64,000 nucleotides of DNA from assembly GCF_001894945.1 (NCBI RefSeq), contig NZ_BCXE01000022.1:1-64000 (forward strand). The letters are read 5' to 3'. Made by a program: the position numbers and the translations under genes. Shown one piece after another: positions 55,547-63,030 of the stretch. The notes under the pieces are model-generated. The model saw nothing but the letters and a program-made list of their open reading frames with translations. It ran no database searches and was not told where the DNA came from. The DNA comes from Rhodococcus ruber NBRC 15591 (GTDB lineage: Bacteria; Actinomycetota; Actinomycetes; Mycobacteriales; Mycobacteriaceae). Numbering within the stretch: position 1 is the stretch's first letter; each line of letters starts with the position of its first letter.

Positions 55547-55564
55547 GGGTTTGGGTGGAAACCC
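55547..55564 (+). promoter_or_regulatory. Inverted repeat in the sodA leader
   Basis: GGGTTT (55547-55552) and AAACCC (55559-55564) flank a 6-base loop, with GTACTT directly before and after as a direct repeat. 58 bp before the sodA start; possible operator or leader hairpin. Confidence 0.4.
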
Positions 55565-55621
55565 AGGAGTACTTGAAAATCACGCACGGGCCCCACCGGG
55601 CCCGAACAGAAGGGACCCTTC

Positions 55622-56245
55622 GTGGCTGAGTACACACTTCCGGACCTGCCCTACGACTACGCCGCGCTCGAGCCGCACATCTCGGCGAAGATCATGGAGC
55701 TGCACCACAGCAAGCATCACGCGACCTACGTTGCCGGCGCCAACACCGCCCTCGAGAAGATGGCGGAGGCACGGGAGAACGGCACGATGGCGGCGCAGGC
55801 CACCAAGCTGGAGAAGGACCTGGCCTTCCACCTCGGCGGCCACACCAACCACTCCGTCTTCTGGAAGAACCTGTCGCCGGAGGGTGGCGACAAGCCGGAC
55901 GGTGAACTCGGTGCCGCGATCGACGACGCGTTCGGTTCCTTCGACGCCTTCCGGGACCACTTCTCGGCGAACGCCAACTCGATCCAGGGCTCCGGCTGGT
56001 CCATCCTGGCCTGGGACTCCATCGGCCAGCGCCTGATCATCGTCCAGCTGTACGACCAGCAGGGCAACATCCCGATCGGCCTGACCCCGCTGCTCATGCT
56101 CGACATGTGGGAGCACGCCTTCTACCTGCAGTACCAGAACGTCAAGGCCGACTACGTCAAGGCCTTCTGGAACATCGTCAACTGGGCCGACGTGCAGGCC
56201 CGCTTCGAGCGCGCCCGCACCCAGACCTCCGGTCTGCTGGTCTAG
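55622..56245 (+). CDS. sodA: Fe/Mn superoxide dismutase
   Basis: 207 residues. Metal ligands are His28 (ELHHSKHH), His77 ([10 protein letters not shown]), Asp161 and His165 (LDMWEHAFY). Gln146 (LYDQQ) stands where M. tuberculosis iron SOD has His and E. coli Mn-SOD has Gln, which suggests manganese preference; this is inference. GTG at 55622 follows AAGGG. No signal peptide. A 14-bp terminator hairpin follows. Confidence 0.95.
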   Translation: MAEYTLPDLPYDYAALEPHISAKIMELHHSKHHATYVAGANTALEKMAEARENGTMAAQATKLEKDLAFHLGGHTNHSVFWKNLSPEGGDKPDGELGAAIDDAFGSFDAFRDHFSANANSIQGSGWSILAWDSIGQRLIIVQLYDQQGNIPIGLTPLLMLDMWEHAFYLQYQNVKADYVKAFWNIVNWADVQARFERARTQTSGLLV

Positions 56246-56261
56246 TCGCGTCGCACGTCGT

Positions 56262-56292
56262 GAAGGGGACGCCGGATTCCGGCGTCCCCTTC
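56262..56292 (+). terminator. sodA terminator hairpin
   Basis: GAAGGGGACGCCGG (56262-56275) pairs perfectly with CCGGCGTCCCCTTC (56279-56292), a 14-bp stem with loop ATT, 16 bp after the stop. Confidence 0.85.
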
Positions 56293-56424
56293 GCGCGTTC
56301 CCGGGGCTTCGGACGGAGCTGGCACTCGGGGGCTCTTGTGTGCCAGCGGACGAAACGGTCATTCTTCACCTACCCAACGGCGTGTATCGGTCATCGACTG
56401 TCGTCACACCGAGGAGGTAGCGGG

Positions 56425-56952
56425 ATGAACGGGAACGAACAGATCGGCCTCGCCGCCTTCCACACCGCCGGATCCCTGCGGGGATTCGTGGTGTCGGGGC
56501 GGTGGCCGGAGAGCACCCGCGAGTGGGCGCAGTTGCTCGCGGTGACGGTGCGGGTGGCGTCGCTGCCCGGCCTGCTGACCACGTCGACGGTGTTCGGGGT
56601 GCGCGAGGAACTGCCGGACGACCCCGAGCCGGGCACGGTGGGCCTGGTGCTCGCGGAGGGACCGGTGATCGGCGACGAGGCGGTGGAGCCGGGCCGGTTC
56701 GCGGCGCATCAGCCGCCCGCCCTGATCGTGCTGCACCCGCCGTCCGAGACCCGGCCGTCGCTGCCGGAGTGCACGGGGGCGGCCTCGGGTTGCGTGCTGC
56801 TGCCGGGGTTGCCGCACCTGGGGCTCGAGCACCGGGCCGCGTGGGTGGAGGCGGAGGCCGACGGAACGGTGACGTCGCTGGTCAGCCGGGTCGGGGTGGA
56901 CCCCAACAGCGATCCCGACACCGCGGTTCTGGCCATGCTGCTCGCCGCCTGA
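56425..56952 (+). CDS. Conserved hypothetical protein (Rv3847-like position)
   Basis: 175 residues, family not named. Soluble, mixed alpha/beta; REWAQLLAVTVRVASLPGLL and GTVGLVLAEGPVIGDEAVEPG are the most structured-looking parts. ATG follows GAGGAGG. The order sodA then a protein of this size matches M. tuberculosis sodA-Rv3847, from memory. Function unknown. Confidence 0.7.
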   Translation: MNGNEQIGLAAFHTAGSLRGFVVSGRWPESTREWAQLLAVTVRVASLPGLLTTSTVFGVREELPDDPEPGTVGLVLAEGPVIGDEAVEPGRFAAHQPPALIVLHPPSETRPSLPECTGAASGCVLLPGLPHLGLEHRAAWVEAEADGTVTSLVSRVGVDPNSDPDTAVLAMLLAA

Positions 56953-56999
56953 CCGGGACCCGCACCGAAAAGTTCGGGTTCCCAAACTTGTTGCCGCCT

Positions 57000-57028
57000 T
57001 TGCGATTTCGTGCCGCTCCGATTATGGT
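57000..57028 (+). promoter_or_regulatory. Candidate promoter of the riboswitch transcript
   Basis: TTGCGA (57000-57005), 17-bp spacer, TATGGT (57023-57028), placing the transcript start at about the first base of the yybP-ykoY element. Confidence 0.55.
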
Positions 57029-57035
57029 TGCCTAA

Positions 57036-57131
57036 GCGAAGGGGAGTAGCCCGCAATCGCCCGGTCGACATACTGGCGTTCAGCCCGGCCCGGCGAACCG
57101 GAATCCGTACCGGTGGGCGAGACCTTCGGCC
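57036..57131 (+). ncRNA. yybP-ykoY manganese riboswitch
   Basis: Contains the conserved blocks of the aptamer: GCGAAGGGGAGTAGC (57036-57050), GTCGACATACTGGC (57064-57077), the variable CG-rich arm, and GGCGAGACCTTCGGC (57116-57130). It lies in the 254-bp leader of the TMEM165-family exporter gene. Mn2+ binding is expected to turn on expression. Confidence 0.88.
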
Positions 57132-57206
57132 GCGACGCATCCGCGTCGTCCGGCCGGAGGAAGGTCCCCGCCTCCTCCACACGACACGAGGAGGAGCAAC
57201 CCCGGC

Positions 57207-57911
57207 ATGTGGTCCGCCCTGGTTCTGAGTTTCGTCGTGGTGTTCGCGGCCGAGCTCGGCGACAAGTCGCAGCTCATGGCGATGACGTTCGCCCTTCGCT
57301 ACCGCTGGTGGGTGGTGCTGTCCGGCATTCTCGCGGCCACGACCGCCGTGCACCTAGTCTCCGTCGCCGTGGGCCACTACCTGGGTCTGGCGATCCCCAC
57401 CTCGGCGATGGCGATCGTCGGTGGCCTGGCCTTCCTGTTCTTCGGCCTGTGGACGCTGCGCGGCGACTCCCTCGACGAGGACGAGCAGGGCAAGGCGGCC
57501 CGCGTCACCCGCTCGGCCTTCCTCGCCGTCCTGTCGGCCTTCTTCCTCGCCGAACTCGGCGACAAGACCATGCTCGCCACCATCACCCTGGCCGCGGACA
57601 ACGACTGGGCCGGCGTGTGGGTCGGCTCGACGGTCGGCATGGTGGCCGCCGACGCCCTGGCCATCGTCCTCGGCGCCGTCCTCGGCCGGCACCTGCCGGA
57701 GAACGCGATCCGGCTGGCGGCGTCGGCGCTGTTCTTCGGGTTCGGCGCCTGGATGCTCGGCGAGGGCCTGGCCCCCGGCACGCCCGTCGGCCCCGTCGCG
57801 GGCGGTGCGACCCTCGCCGTCGCGCTCGCCGCCGTGACCGGTCGCGCCCTGCTGCGCCGCCGCGCCGAGACCCACCCGGTCCCCGCCGCCTCGGACTCCG
57901 TCGAACGATAG
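57207..57911 (+). CDS. TMEM165/GDT1-family Mn2+ exporter
   Basis: 234 residues, six membrane segments in two halves. The paired metal motif appears as AELGDKSQ (about 15-22) and AELGDKTM (about 125-132). Known relatives export Mn2+ or exchange Ca2+/Mn2+ for protons. ATG at 57207 follows GAGGAGG. The yybP-ykoY riboswitch in the leader strongly supports Mn2+ homeostasis. Confidence 0.92.
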   Translation: MWSALVLSFVVVFAAELGDKSQLMAMTFALRYRWWVVLSGILAATTAVHLVSVAVGHYLGLAIPTSAMAIVGGLAFLFFGLWTLRGDSLDEDEQGKAARVTRSAFLAVLSAFFLAELGDKTMLATITLAADNDWAGVWVGSTVGMVAADALAIVLGAVLGRHLPENAIRLAASALFFGFGAWMLGEGLAPGTPVGPVAGGATLAVALAAVTGRALLRRRAETHPVPAASDSVER

Positions 57912-57953
57912 AGAGTGCCCTCCGGACGCCTGCGCGACCGCACGCCCAGGAGT

Positions 57954-58457
57954 ATGCTTGCCGATAGGCAACTAAATGGAGGTGGCATCACGCCCGCACA
58001 CGATCGCTTCGACGACGAGGACGTCAACCGCCTGCGCGTGGCTCTCGGCCGCATCGCGCGCCGCGTCGACCGCCGCACCACCGGCGCGGGCGGGCTCACC
58101 CGCTCCCAGTTCTCGATCCTCGCCACCGTCGCCCGCCGCGAGACCGTCGGCGTGCGCGAACTCGCCGAGATCGAGGGCCTCAACCCCACCATGCTCTCGC
58201 GGATGCTCGGCAAGCTCGAGGACGCCGGGCTGCTCACCCGCTCCCCCGACCCCGACGACAAGCGCGTCGTCCGCGCCCACATCACCGAGGCCGGTGCCCG
58301 CACCTTCGCCGACCTGCGTCGCATGCGTACCGCGGTGTTCACCGAGCACCTCGCGGAACTGTCCTCCGATCGGCTCCACGCCCTGCACGACGCCCTCCCG
58401 GCGCTCGAAGCGCTCGCCGAGCAGATGTGCCGTCGCTCCGCGGAGGAGCGCCGATGA
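57954..58457 (+). CDS. MarR-family transcriptional regulator
   Basis: About 150-167 residues. Winged helix with LTRSQFSILATVARRETVGV, LAEIEGLNPTMLSRMLGKLEDAGLLTRSPDPDDKR and RAHITEAG. The start is unclear: the ATG at 57954 overlaps a likely -10 (TATGCT, 57953-57958). A GGAGG at 57978-57982 is followed, in frame, by the rare codon ATC (57987), not ATG or GTG. The inverted repeat TTGCC-GATA-GGCAA (57958-57971) may be its own operator. Coupled by ATGA to the MFS gene; likely represses efflux. Confidence 0.82.
   Translation: MLADRQLNGGGITPAHDRFDDEDVNRLRVALGRIARRVDRRTTGAGGLTRSQFSILATVARRETVGVRELAEIEGLNPTMLSRMLGKLEDAGLLTRSPDPDDKRVVRAHITEAGARTFADLRRMRTAVFTEHLAELSSDRLHALHDALPALEALAEQMCRRSAEERR
57958..57971. 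promoter_or_regulatory. MarR-type operator
   Basis: TTGCC-GATA-GGCAA, a perfect 5-bp inverted repeat overlapping the candidate -10 of the marR promoter. Suited to autoregulation. Confidence 0.55.
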
Positions 58458-59674
58458 CCGTCCTCACCGACCTGCGCGGACAGACCTTCGCCGCCTTCCG
58501 CGGCGCCAACTTCCGGCGCTACCTCAGCGGACAGGCGATCTCCCTGATCGGCACGTGGATGCAGACGGTCGCCCAGTCCTGGCTGGTGCTCGAACTCACC
58601 GGTTCCGGCACGGCCATCGGCCTCGTCCTGGCCCTGCAGACCGTGCCGATGCTGCTGCTCGGCCCCTACGGCGGCGTGGTCGCCGACCGCGTCGACAAGC
58701 GCCGGCTCATGATCGGCCTGCAGTCCGCGATGGGCGTGCAGGCCCTCGTCCTGGGCCTGCTCACCGTCACCGGCGCCGTCCAGCTGTGGCACGTCTACGT
58801 CCTCGCCGTCGTCCTCGGCCTCAACCAGTGCTTCGAGAATCCCGCCCGGCAGTCGTTCATGCTCGAGCTCGTCGGGCCGGAGGACCTGCGCAACGCCGTG
58901 AGCCTGCAATCGGTGCTGGCGTCCGTCGCGCGCCTGATCGGCCCGGCCGTCGCGGGACTGATCATCGCCGTCGGCGGTCTCGGGGTGTGCTTCCTGCTCA
59001 ACGCACTCAGCTTCGTCGCCGTCGTCGCCTCCCTCGCGAGCCTGGACCTGTCCCTGCTGCGCCCGTCGCCACCCGCCGCCCGTGCCCGCGGGCAGCTCCG
59101 CGAGGGGTTCGCGCACGTGCGGCAGACCCCGGCCCTCGCGGTTCCGTTGCTGACGATGGCACTGGTGGGCTGCCTGGCCTACGAGTTCCAGGTGGTGCTG
59201 CCCGTGGTCGCCCGACAGACCTTCGGCGCCGGCGCCGAGACCTACGGCTTCCTCACCGCCGCGATGGGCGCGGGTGCCGTCGTCGGCGGTCTCGCCGTGG
59301 CGACCTGGGGTCGCACCGGCACCACCGCCGTGGTGGTCACCTCCGCGGTGTTCGGTGTGGTGCTGCTCGCGGCCGCGGCGGCGCCCACGCTCGAACTCAT
59401 GCTCGCCGCGATGGTGCTGGTCGGCGTCCTGAGCGTCGCGTTCACCGCCACCACCAACAGCTCCCTGCAGCTCGCCGCGGCCCCCGGCATGCGCGGGCGG
59501 GTGATGGCGCTGTTCGCCGTGGCCTTCCTCGGCTCCACCGCCGTCGGCGGCCCGATCGCGGGGTGGGTCAGCGAGCAGTGGGGTGGCCGGGCCGGGCTGC
59601 TGCTCGGTGCCGCGGCGTGCCTCGTCGCGGCCGGTATCGGCGCGACGCGACTCGGACGCGGCGACCCGCGGTAG
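58454..59674 (+). CDS. MFS exporter (EntS-like, 12 TM)
   Basis: 406 residues. FRRYLSGQAISLIGTWMQTVAQSWLVLELTGS-type start, GPYGGVVADRVDKRRLMI loop motif, and NPARQSFMLELVG, which is typical of the EntS/tetracycline-like exporter group. About 12 membrane segments. ATG overlaps the marR stop (ATGA). Probable drug or siderophore efflux under MarR control. Confidence 0.88.
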   Translation: MTVLTDLRGQTFAAFRGANFRRYLSGQAISLIGTWMQTVAQSWLVLELTGSGTAIGLVLALQTVPMLLLGPYGGVVADRVDKRRLMIGLQSAMGVQALVLGLLTVTGAVQLWHVYVLAVVLGLNQCFENPARQSFMLELVGPEDLRNAVSLQSVLASVARLIGPAVAGLIIAVGGLGVCFLLNALSFVAVVASLASLDLSLLRPSPPAARARGQLREGFAHVRQTPALAVPLLTMALVGCLAYEFQVVLPVVARQTFGAGAETYGFLTAAMGAGAVVGGLAVATWGRTGTTAVVVTSAVFGVVLLAAAAAPTLELMLAAMVLVGVLSVAFTATTNSSLQLAAAPGMRGRVMALFAVAFLGSTAVGGPIAGWVSEQWGGRAGLLLGAAACLVAAGIGATRLGRGDPR

Positions 59675-59678
59675 GTTC

Positions 59679-59703
59679 CCGCTCTCCGCGCCGGCGAGAG
59701 CGG
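59679..59703 (+). terminator. Candidate terminator after MFS gene
   Basis: CCGCTCTC (59679-59686) pairs with GAGAGCGG (59696-59703), 8-bp stem, 9-base loop, immediately downstream of the stop codon. Confidence 0.5.
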
Positions 59704-59880
59704 AACGGGGATCCACCGGCGCGGACCGACACCGTGAACGTCCCTCGTGCAGGACGGAGCCGGCCGGCGTGCGGCGACGGGATGCGGCGACGACCGAACT
59801 GGTCGCACACCGTTGGCCACCGTGGTCCGCCGGCTGACCCCCGAGGGGCACAGACGCTCCCGGCACACCCGCCCGGACCG

Positions 59881-61116
59881 TCAGCCCACGCGAATACCCG
59901 CGTCGGCGAGGAACTCGCGGGCACGACCCAGTCGGCGGTCGGCGGCGAAGGCGTCCCAGGGGCCGGCAAGACCCTCGTGGTGGACGAGGTCACGGAAGCG
60001 ACGAAAGGCGCCCTTGCCCTCGATCGCCCGCTGCAGCCGCTCCCGCAGCGCGACATCCTGCTGCCGCTCGGCGAAGGCCGCCATGTCGCGCCAACCGTCC
60101 CGCGCGCCGGTGCGGTCGAACCGAAGCCACCGGTCGGGCTCGGTCTCGACGTCGACGGCGACGTCTTCCCCGACCATCATCGGGTCGGTACTGCTCTCGT
60201 CGTACACCTCCCCGGTGCGCAGATCGATGTACCCACCGGTCGATACGCCCGGATCGCCTTCCAGCGCGGCACTGAGCATCTCGAGGTCGACAGGTAGCAC
60301 CCGGCCGGTCAGCGACTCGCCGTGCAGACACGCGAGCAGGTCCTCGGCCAGCACCTCGTCACCGGGGCCGCCGCGCCGAGTCAGCCGGTCGATCACCGAC
60401 AGTGCCACCGGCTCGGCTTCCCGACGCCGCTGCTGCAGGGCCGTCGGTATGCCGGCCCCCACCTGCTGCAGCAAATCGTCGACCTCGTGTCCCCGCACCG
60501 CAGCGAGGAAGCGGGGTGCATCTGCAGTCGCCACAGCCGCGCGCAGCTCGGACGGGTCGACCACCTGCTCTCGTGCGGGCCAGGCGTGCACCAGCATGGG
60601 ATGCGGACGACTCGGTCTGCGCGGCGCTCGGCTCTGCCCGTCGTCGTCGGCCCACCGGCGCCCGTACTGGTCCGGGATGTCGCCCCACCCCCAGTACGGC
60701 AGGGGCTTTGTCGGCGCGGTTCCCAGCACTTCCACGGGGTCGACTTTCTCCTTCCCGATCACGCACCGGTGCGTCCAGTCGTCGCCCAGGTCGAAGGTGA
60801 ACTGGAATTCCGCTCCAGGCTCCAGCAGCCGAGCGACCTCGGACGACTCGATGTCCACCGGCTCCGTGACGGGCCCACCGATCGACCCGGCGATCTCGGC
60901 GCCGGTCTGCGCGTCGGTGACCACTCGTCCGCCGGGCAGGATGAACATCGACAGGTGGGAGCGGTCCCATCGAGCGAAGGCATCGTTGATGGCACTGGCC
61001 AGGTCCTCGAAGGTGTGCGACGGTCCGACCGCGAAGACGCGGCCGGGCCACGGCCACAGCTGCTCGCCGCGCCCACCGAGCAGCTCCACCGTCACCGACA
61101 ACCACGTCCGTGCCAT
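59881..61116 (-). CDS. Plasmid pRiA4b ORF-3-like domain protein with C-terminal UPF0158-like region
   Basis: 411 residues. The N-terminal half (about 1-150) has WLSVTVELLG, VGPSHTFEDLASAINDAF and FQFTFDLGDDWTHRCVIG, the pRiA4b ORF-3/IS1096 TnpR-like fold. A linker region (about 185-250) follows, then a C-terminal domain (about 260-411) with RWLRFDRTGARDGWRDMAAF and KGAFRRFRDLVHHEGLAGPW, as in UPF0158 proteins. No transposase is nearby. Function unknown. ATG at 61116. Confidence 0.78.
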   Translation of the reverse strand: MARTWLSVTVELLGGRGEQLWPWPGRVFAVGPSHTFEDLASAINDAFARWDRSHLSMFILPGGRVVTDAQTGAEIAGSIGGPVTEPVDIESSEVARLLEPGAEFQFTFDLGDDWTHRCVIGKEKVDPVEVLGTAPTKPLPYWGWGDIPDQYGRRWADDDGQSRAPRRPSRPHPMLVHAWPAREQVVDPSELRAAVATADAPRFLAAVRGHEVDDLLQQVGAGIPTALQQRRREAEPVALSVIDRLTRRGGPGDEVLAEDLLACLHGESLTGRVLPVDLEMLSAALEGDPGVSTGGYIDLRTGEVYDESSTDPMMVGEDVAVDVETEPDRWLRFDRTGARDGWRDMAAFAERQQDVALRERLQRAIEGKGAFRRFRDLVHHEGLAGPWDAFAADRRLGRAREFLADAGIRVG

Positions 61117-61159
61117 CCCCCGAGGATGGCATGCGGTCCGCCGCCGCACCGGACGGAGC

Positions 61160-61171
61160 TAGCGCGCGCTA
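61160..61171. promoter_or_regulatory. Palindrome TAGCGCGCGCTA upstream of HSD10-like gene
   Basis: Perfect 12-bp palindrome 58 bp before the GTG at 61230. Similar in ends to the TetR-type box TATCGATCGCTA; candidate regulator site. Confidence 0.4.
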
Positions 61172-61229
61172 AGGTGCCACCGTCGACAAGGCGCACGCCG
61201 AACGGTGGCGCCACGAAAGGAGCACGGCA

Positions 61230-61997
61230 GTGGAAATTCAGGGAACCGCCGCACTGGTCACCGGCGCGGCGTCCGGTCTCGGCGCAGCCACCGCCCAGCG
61301 TCTCGCCGACGCCGGCGCGACCGTCTTCGGTCTCGACCTCGCCCAGTCCATCGAACGCGTCGGCGACAAGGCGCCCGCCGGCGTCACCCTCATCGCCACC
61401 GACGTCACCAGCGCCGACGACGTGCAGGCCGCTGTCGACCAGATCGTCGCCTCGGGCGTGCCGTTGCGCATCGTCGTCAACTGCGCCGGCGTCGGCTGGG
61501 CCGGCCGGGTCCTGTCGAAGAACGGCCCGCACGACCTCGAGCTGTTCCGCACCGTCATCACCGTCAACCTGCTCGGCACGTTCAACGTGCTGCGCCTGGC
61601 CGCCGACGCGATGGCCAAGACCGAGCCCGTCGACGAGTACGGCCAGCGCGGCGTCATCGTCAACACCGCCTCCGTCGCCGCGTTCGAGGGCCAGATCGGC
61701 CAGATCGCCTACTCCGCCTCCAAGGGCGGCGTCCACGGCATGACCGTCCCCGCGGCCCGCGACCTGGCCCAGTACGGCATCCGGGTCAACACCATCGCCC
61801 CCGGCATCGTCGACACCCCGATGCTCGCCGGCGTCACCGAGGAGTACCGCAAGGGTCTCGAGGCGGGCGTGCCCTTCCCGTCCCGCCTCGCCCAGCCGGC
61901 CGAGTACGCCCAGCTCGTGCAGATGATCGCGGAGCACGACTACCTCAACGGCGAGACCATCCGCATGGACGGCGCGCTGCGCATGGCGCCGCGATAG
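61230..61997 (+). CDS. Type II 3-hydroxyacyl-CoA dehydrogenase (HSD10-like SDR), copy 2
   Basis: 255 residues. VTGAASGLGAAT, NCAGVGWAG, and [20 protein letters not shown] with the Ser-Tyr-Lys catalytic set. The SVAAFEGQIGQ signature and C-terminal GETIRMDGALRMAPR match copy 1 at 33540-34301. NAD-dependent oxidation of 3-hydroxyacyl-CoA, possibly 2-methyl-branched. GTG with AAAGGAG upstream. Stands apart from other catabolic genes. Confidence 0.9.
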   Translation: MEIQGTAALVTGAASGLGAATAQRLADAGATVFGLDLAQSIERVGDKAPAGVTLIATDVTSADDVQAAVDQIVASGVPLRIVVNCAGVGWAGRVLSKNGPHDLELFRTVITVNLLGTFNVLRLAADAMAKTEPVDEYGQRGVIVNTASVAAFEGQIGQIAYSASKGGVHGMTVPAARDLAQYGIRVNTIAPGIVDTPMLAGVTEEYRKGLEAGVPFPSRLAQPAEYAQLVQMIAEHDYLNGETIRMDGALRMAPR

Positions 61998-62053
61998 GCC
62001 GCTCCGCGGCCGGTGTGTCCTTTGGGTTGCCAGGGCCGCCCAAAGGGCACACC
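61997..62053 (+). repeat. 57-bp dispersed inverted-repeat element, copy 2
   Basis: GGCCGCTCCGCGGCC hairpin, then GGTGTGTCCTTTGGG paired with CCCAAAGGGCACACC (15-bp stem with one wobble). Begins in the stop codon of the HSD10-like gene and ends 9 bp before the next ATG. The better preserved of the two copies. Confidence 0.8.
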
Positions 62054-62062
62054 ATCCAACTC

Positions 62063-62884
62063 ATGCGCCTGCTATGGGTCGTGGTCGTGGTCGCGGTCGT
62101 CGCGGTGCTCGCGTCGGCGCTGTGGTTCGGGCAGCGCCGGCTGATCTACCTGCCCGACCGGTCCCCGCCCCCGCCGGCGCAGTCGCTGCTCCCCGGTGCC
62201 CGCGACGTGCGGCTGACGACCTCCGACGGGCTCGAACTCGGCGCCTGGTTCGTCCCGGCCCGCGACGCCGCACGCGGCTTCACGGTGCTGCTCGCCTCGG
62301 GCAACGGCGGCAGCCGCGTCGACCGCGCCCCGCTGGCGACGGCACTCGCGGAGGCCGGTTTCGCCACCCTGCTCTTCGACTACCGCGGCTACGGCGGCAA
62401 CCCCGGCCGCCCGAGCGAGGACGGCCTCGCCCGCGACGTGCGCGCCGCCCGGCAGTACCTCCTCGACCGCGAGAACGTCGCTCCGGACCGGCTGCTCTAC
62501 CTCGGGGAGAGCCTGGGCACCGGCGTGGTGACCGGCCTCGCCGCCGAGCATCCGCCCGCCGGCATGCTGCTGCGCTCACCGTTCGTCGATCTGCCCACAG
62601 TCGGCCGGCACCACTACCCGCTGCTGCCCACCGGGCTGATGTGGGACCGCTTCCCGATCGCCGAGACCGTCGCGCGGCTCGACGTGCCGATCACCGTCGT
62701 CTACGGGACGGCGGACACGATCGTCCCGCCCGGCCAGAGCGAGGCCGTGGCCGCCGCCGCCCGCCGGCTCGTCGAGAAGGTGGCCCTGCCGGGCGCCGAG
62801 CACAACGATCCCGTGATGTTCGGGCCGCCGGTGGTCGACGCCCTGATCCGGCTCGCCGAGGCGGTGCCACCCCCGCAGCAGTGA
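62063..62884 (+). CDS. Membrane-anchored alpha/beta hydrolase
   Basis: 273 residues. One N-terminal TM (about 3-23) ahead of the hydrolase fold. FDYRGYGGNPGRPSEDGL and LYLGESLGTGVVTGL (nucleophile Ser) are typical of the BEM46/YfhR-like group; YGTADTIVPP with Asp and GAEHND with His complete the triad. No ribosome site; the ATG lies 9 bp after the repeat element. The last codons are the first unit of the 24-bp array. Predicted esterase or lipase of unknown substrate. Confidence 0.88.
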   Translation: MRLLWVVVVVAVVAVLASALWFGQRRLIYLPDRSPPPPAQSLLPGARDVRLTTSDGLELGAWFVPARDAARGFTVLLASGNGGSRVDRAPLATALAEAGFATLLFDYRGYGGNPGRPSEDGLARDVRAARQYLLDRENVAPDRLLYLGESLGTGVVTGLAAEHPPAGMLLRSPFVDLPTVGRHHYPLLPTGLMWDRFPIAETVARLDVPITVVYGTADTIVPPGQSEAVAAAARRLVEKVALPGAEHNDPVMFGPPVVDALIRLAEAVPPPQQ

Positions 62885-63030
62885 CCCGGTGCCGCCCCGC
62901 AGCAGTGACCCGGTGCCGCCCCGCAGCAGTGACCCGGTGCCGCCCCGCAGCAGTGACCCGGTGCCGCCCCGCAGCAGTGACCCGGTGCCGCCCCGCAGCA
63001 GTGACCCGGTGCCGCCCCGCAGCAGTGACC
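62876..63030 (+). repeat. Tandem 24-bp repeat, about 6.5 copies, spanning a stop codon
   Basis: The landmark GTGACC recurs at 62881, 62905, 62929, 62953, 62977, 63001 and 63025, exactly 24 bp apart; each unit carries CCGCAGCAGTGACCCGGTGC. The first unit holds the last codons and stop of the hydrolase gene. The array ends at the stop codon of the convergent nuclease gene. Confidence 0.95.

Noticed and set aside
59881-61116. IS1096-type mobile element
   Set aside because: Only the TnpR-like domain is present; no transposase gene, inverted ends or target duplication were seen.
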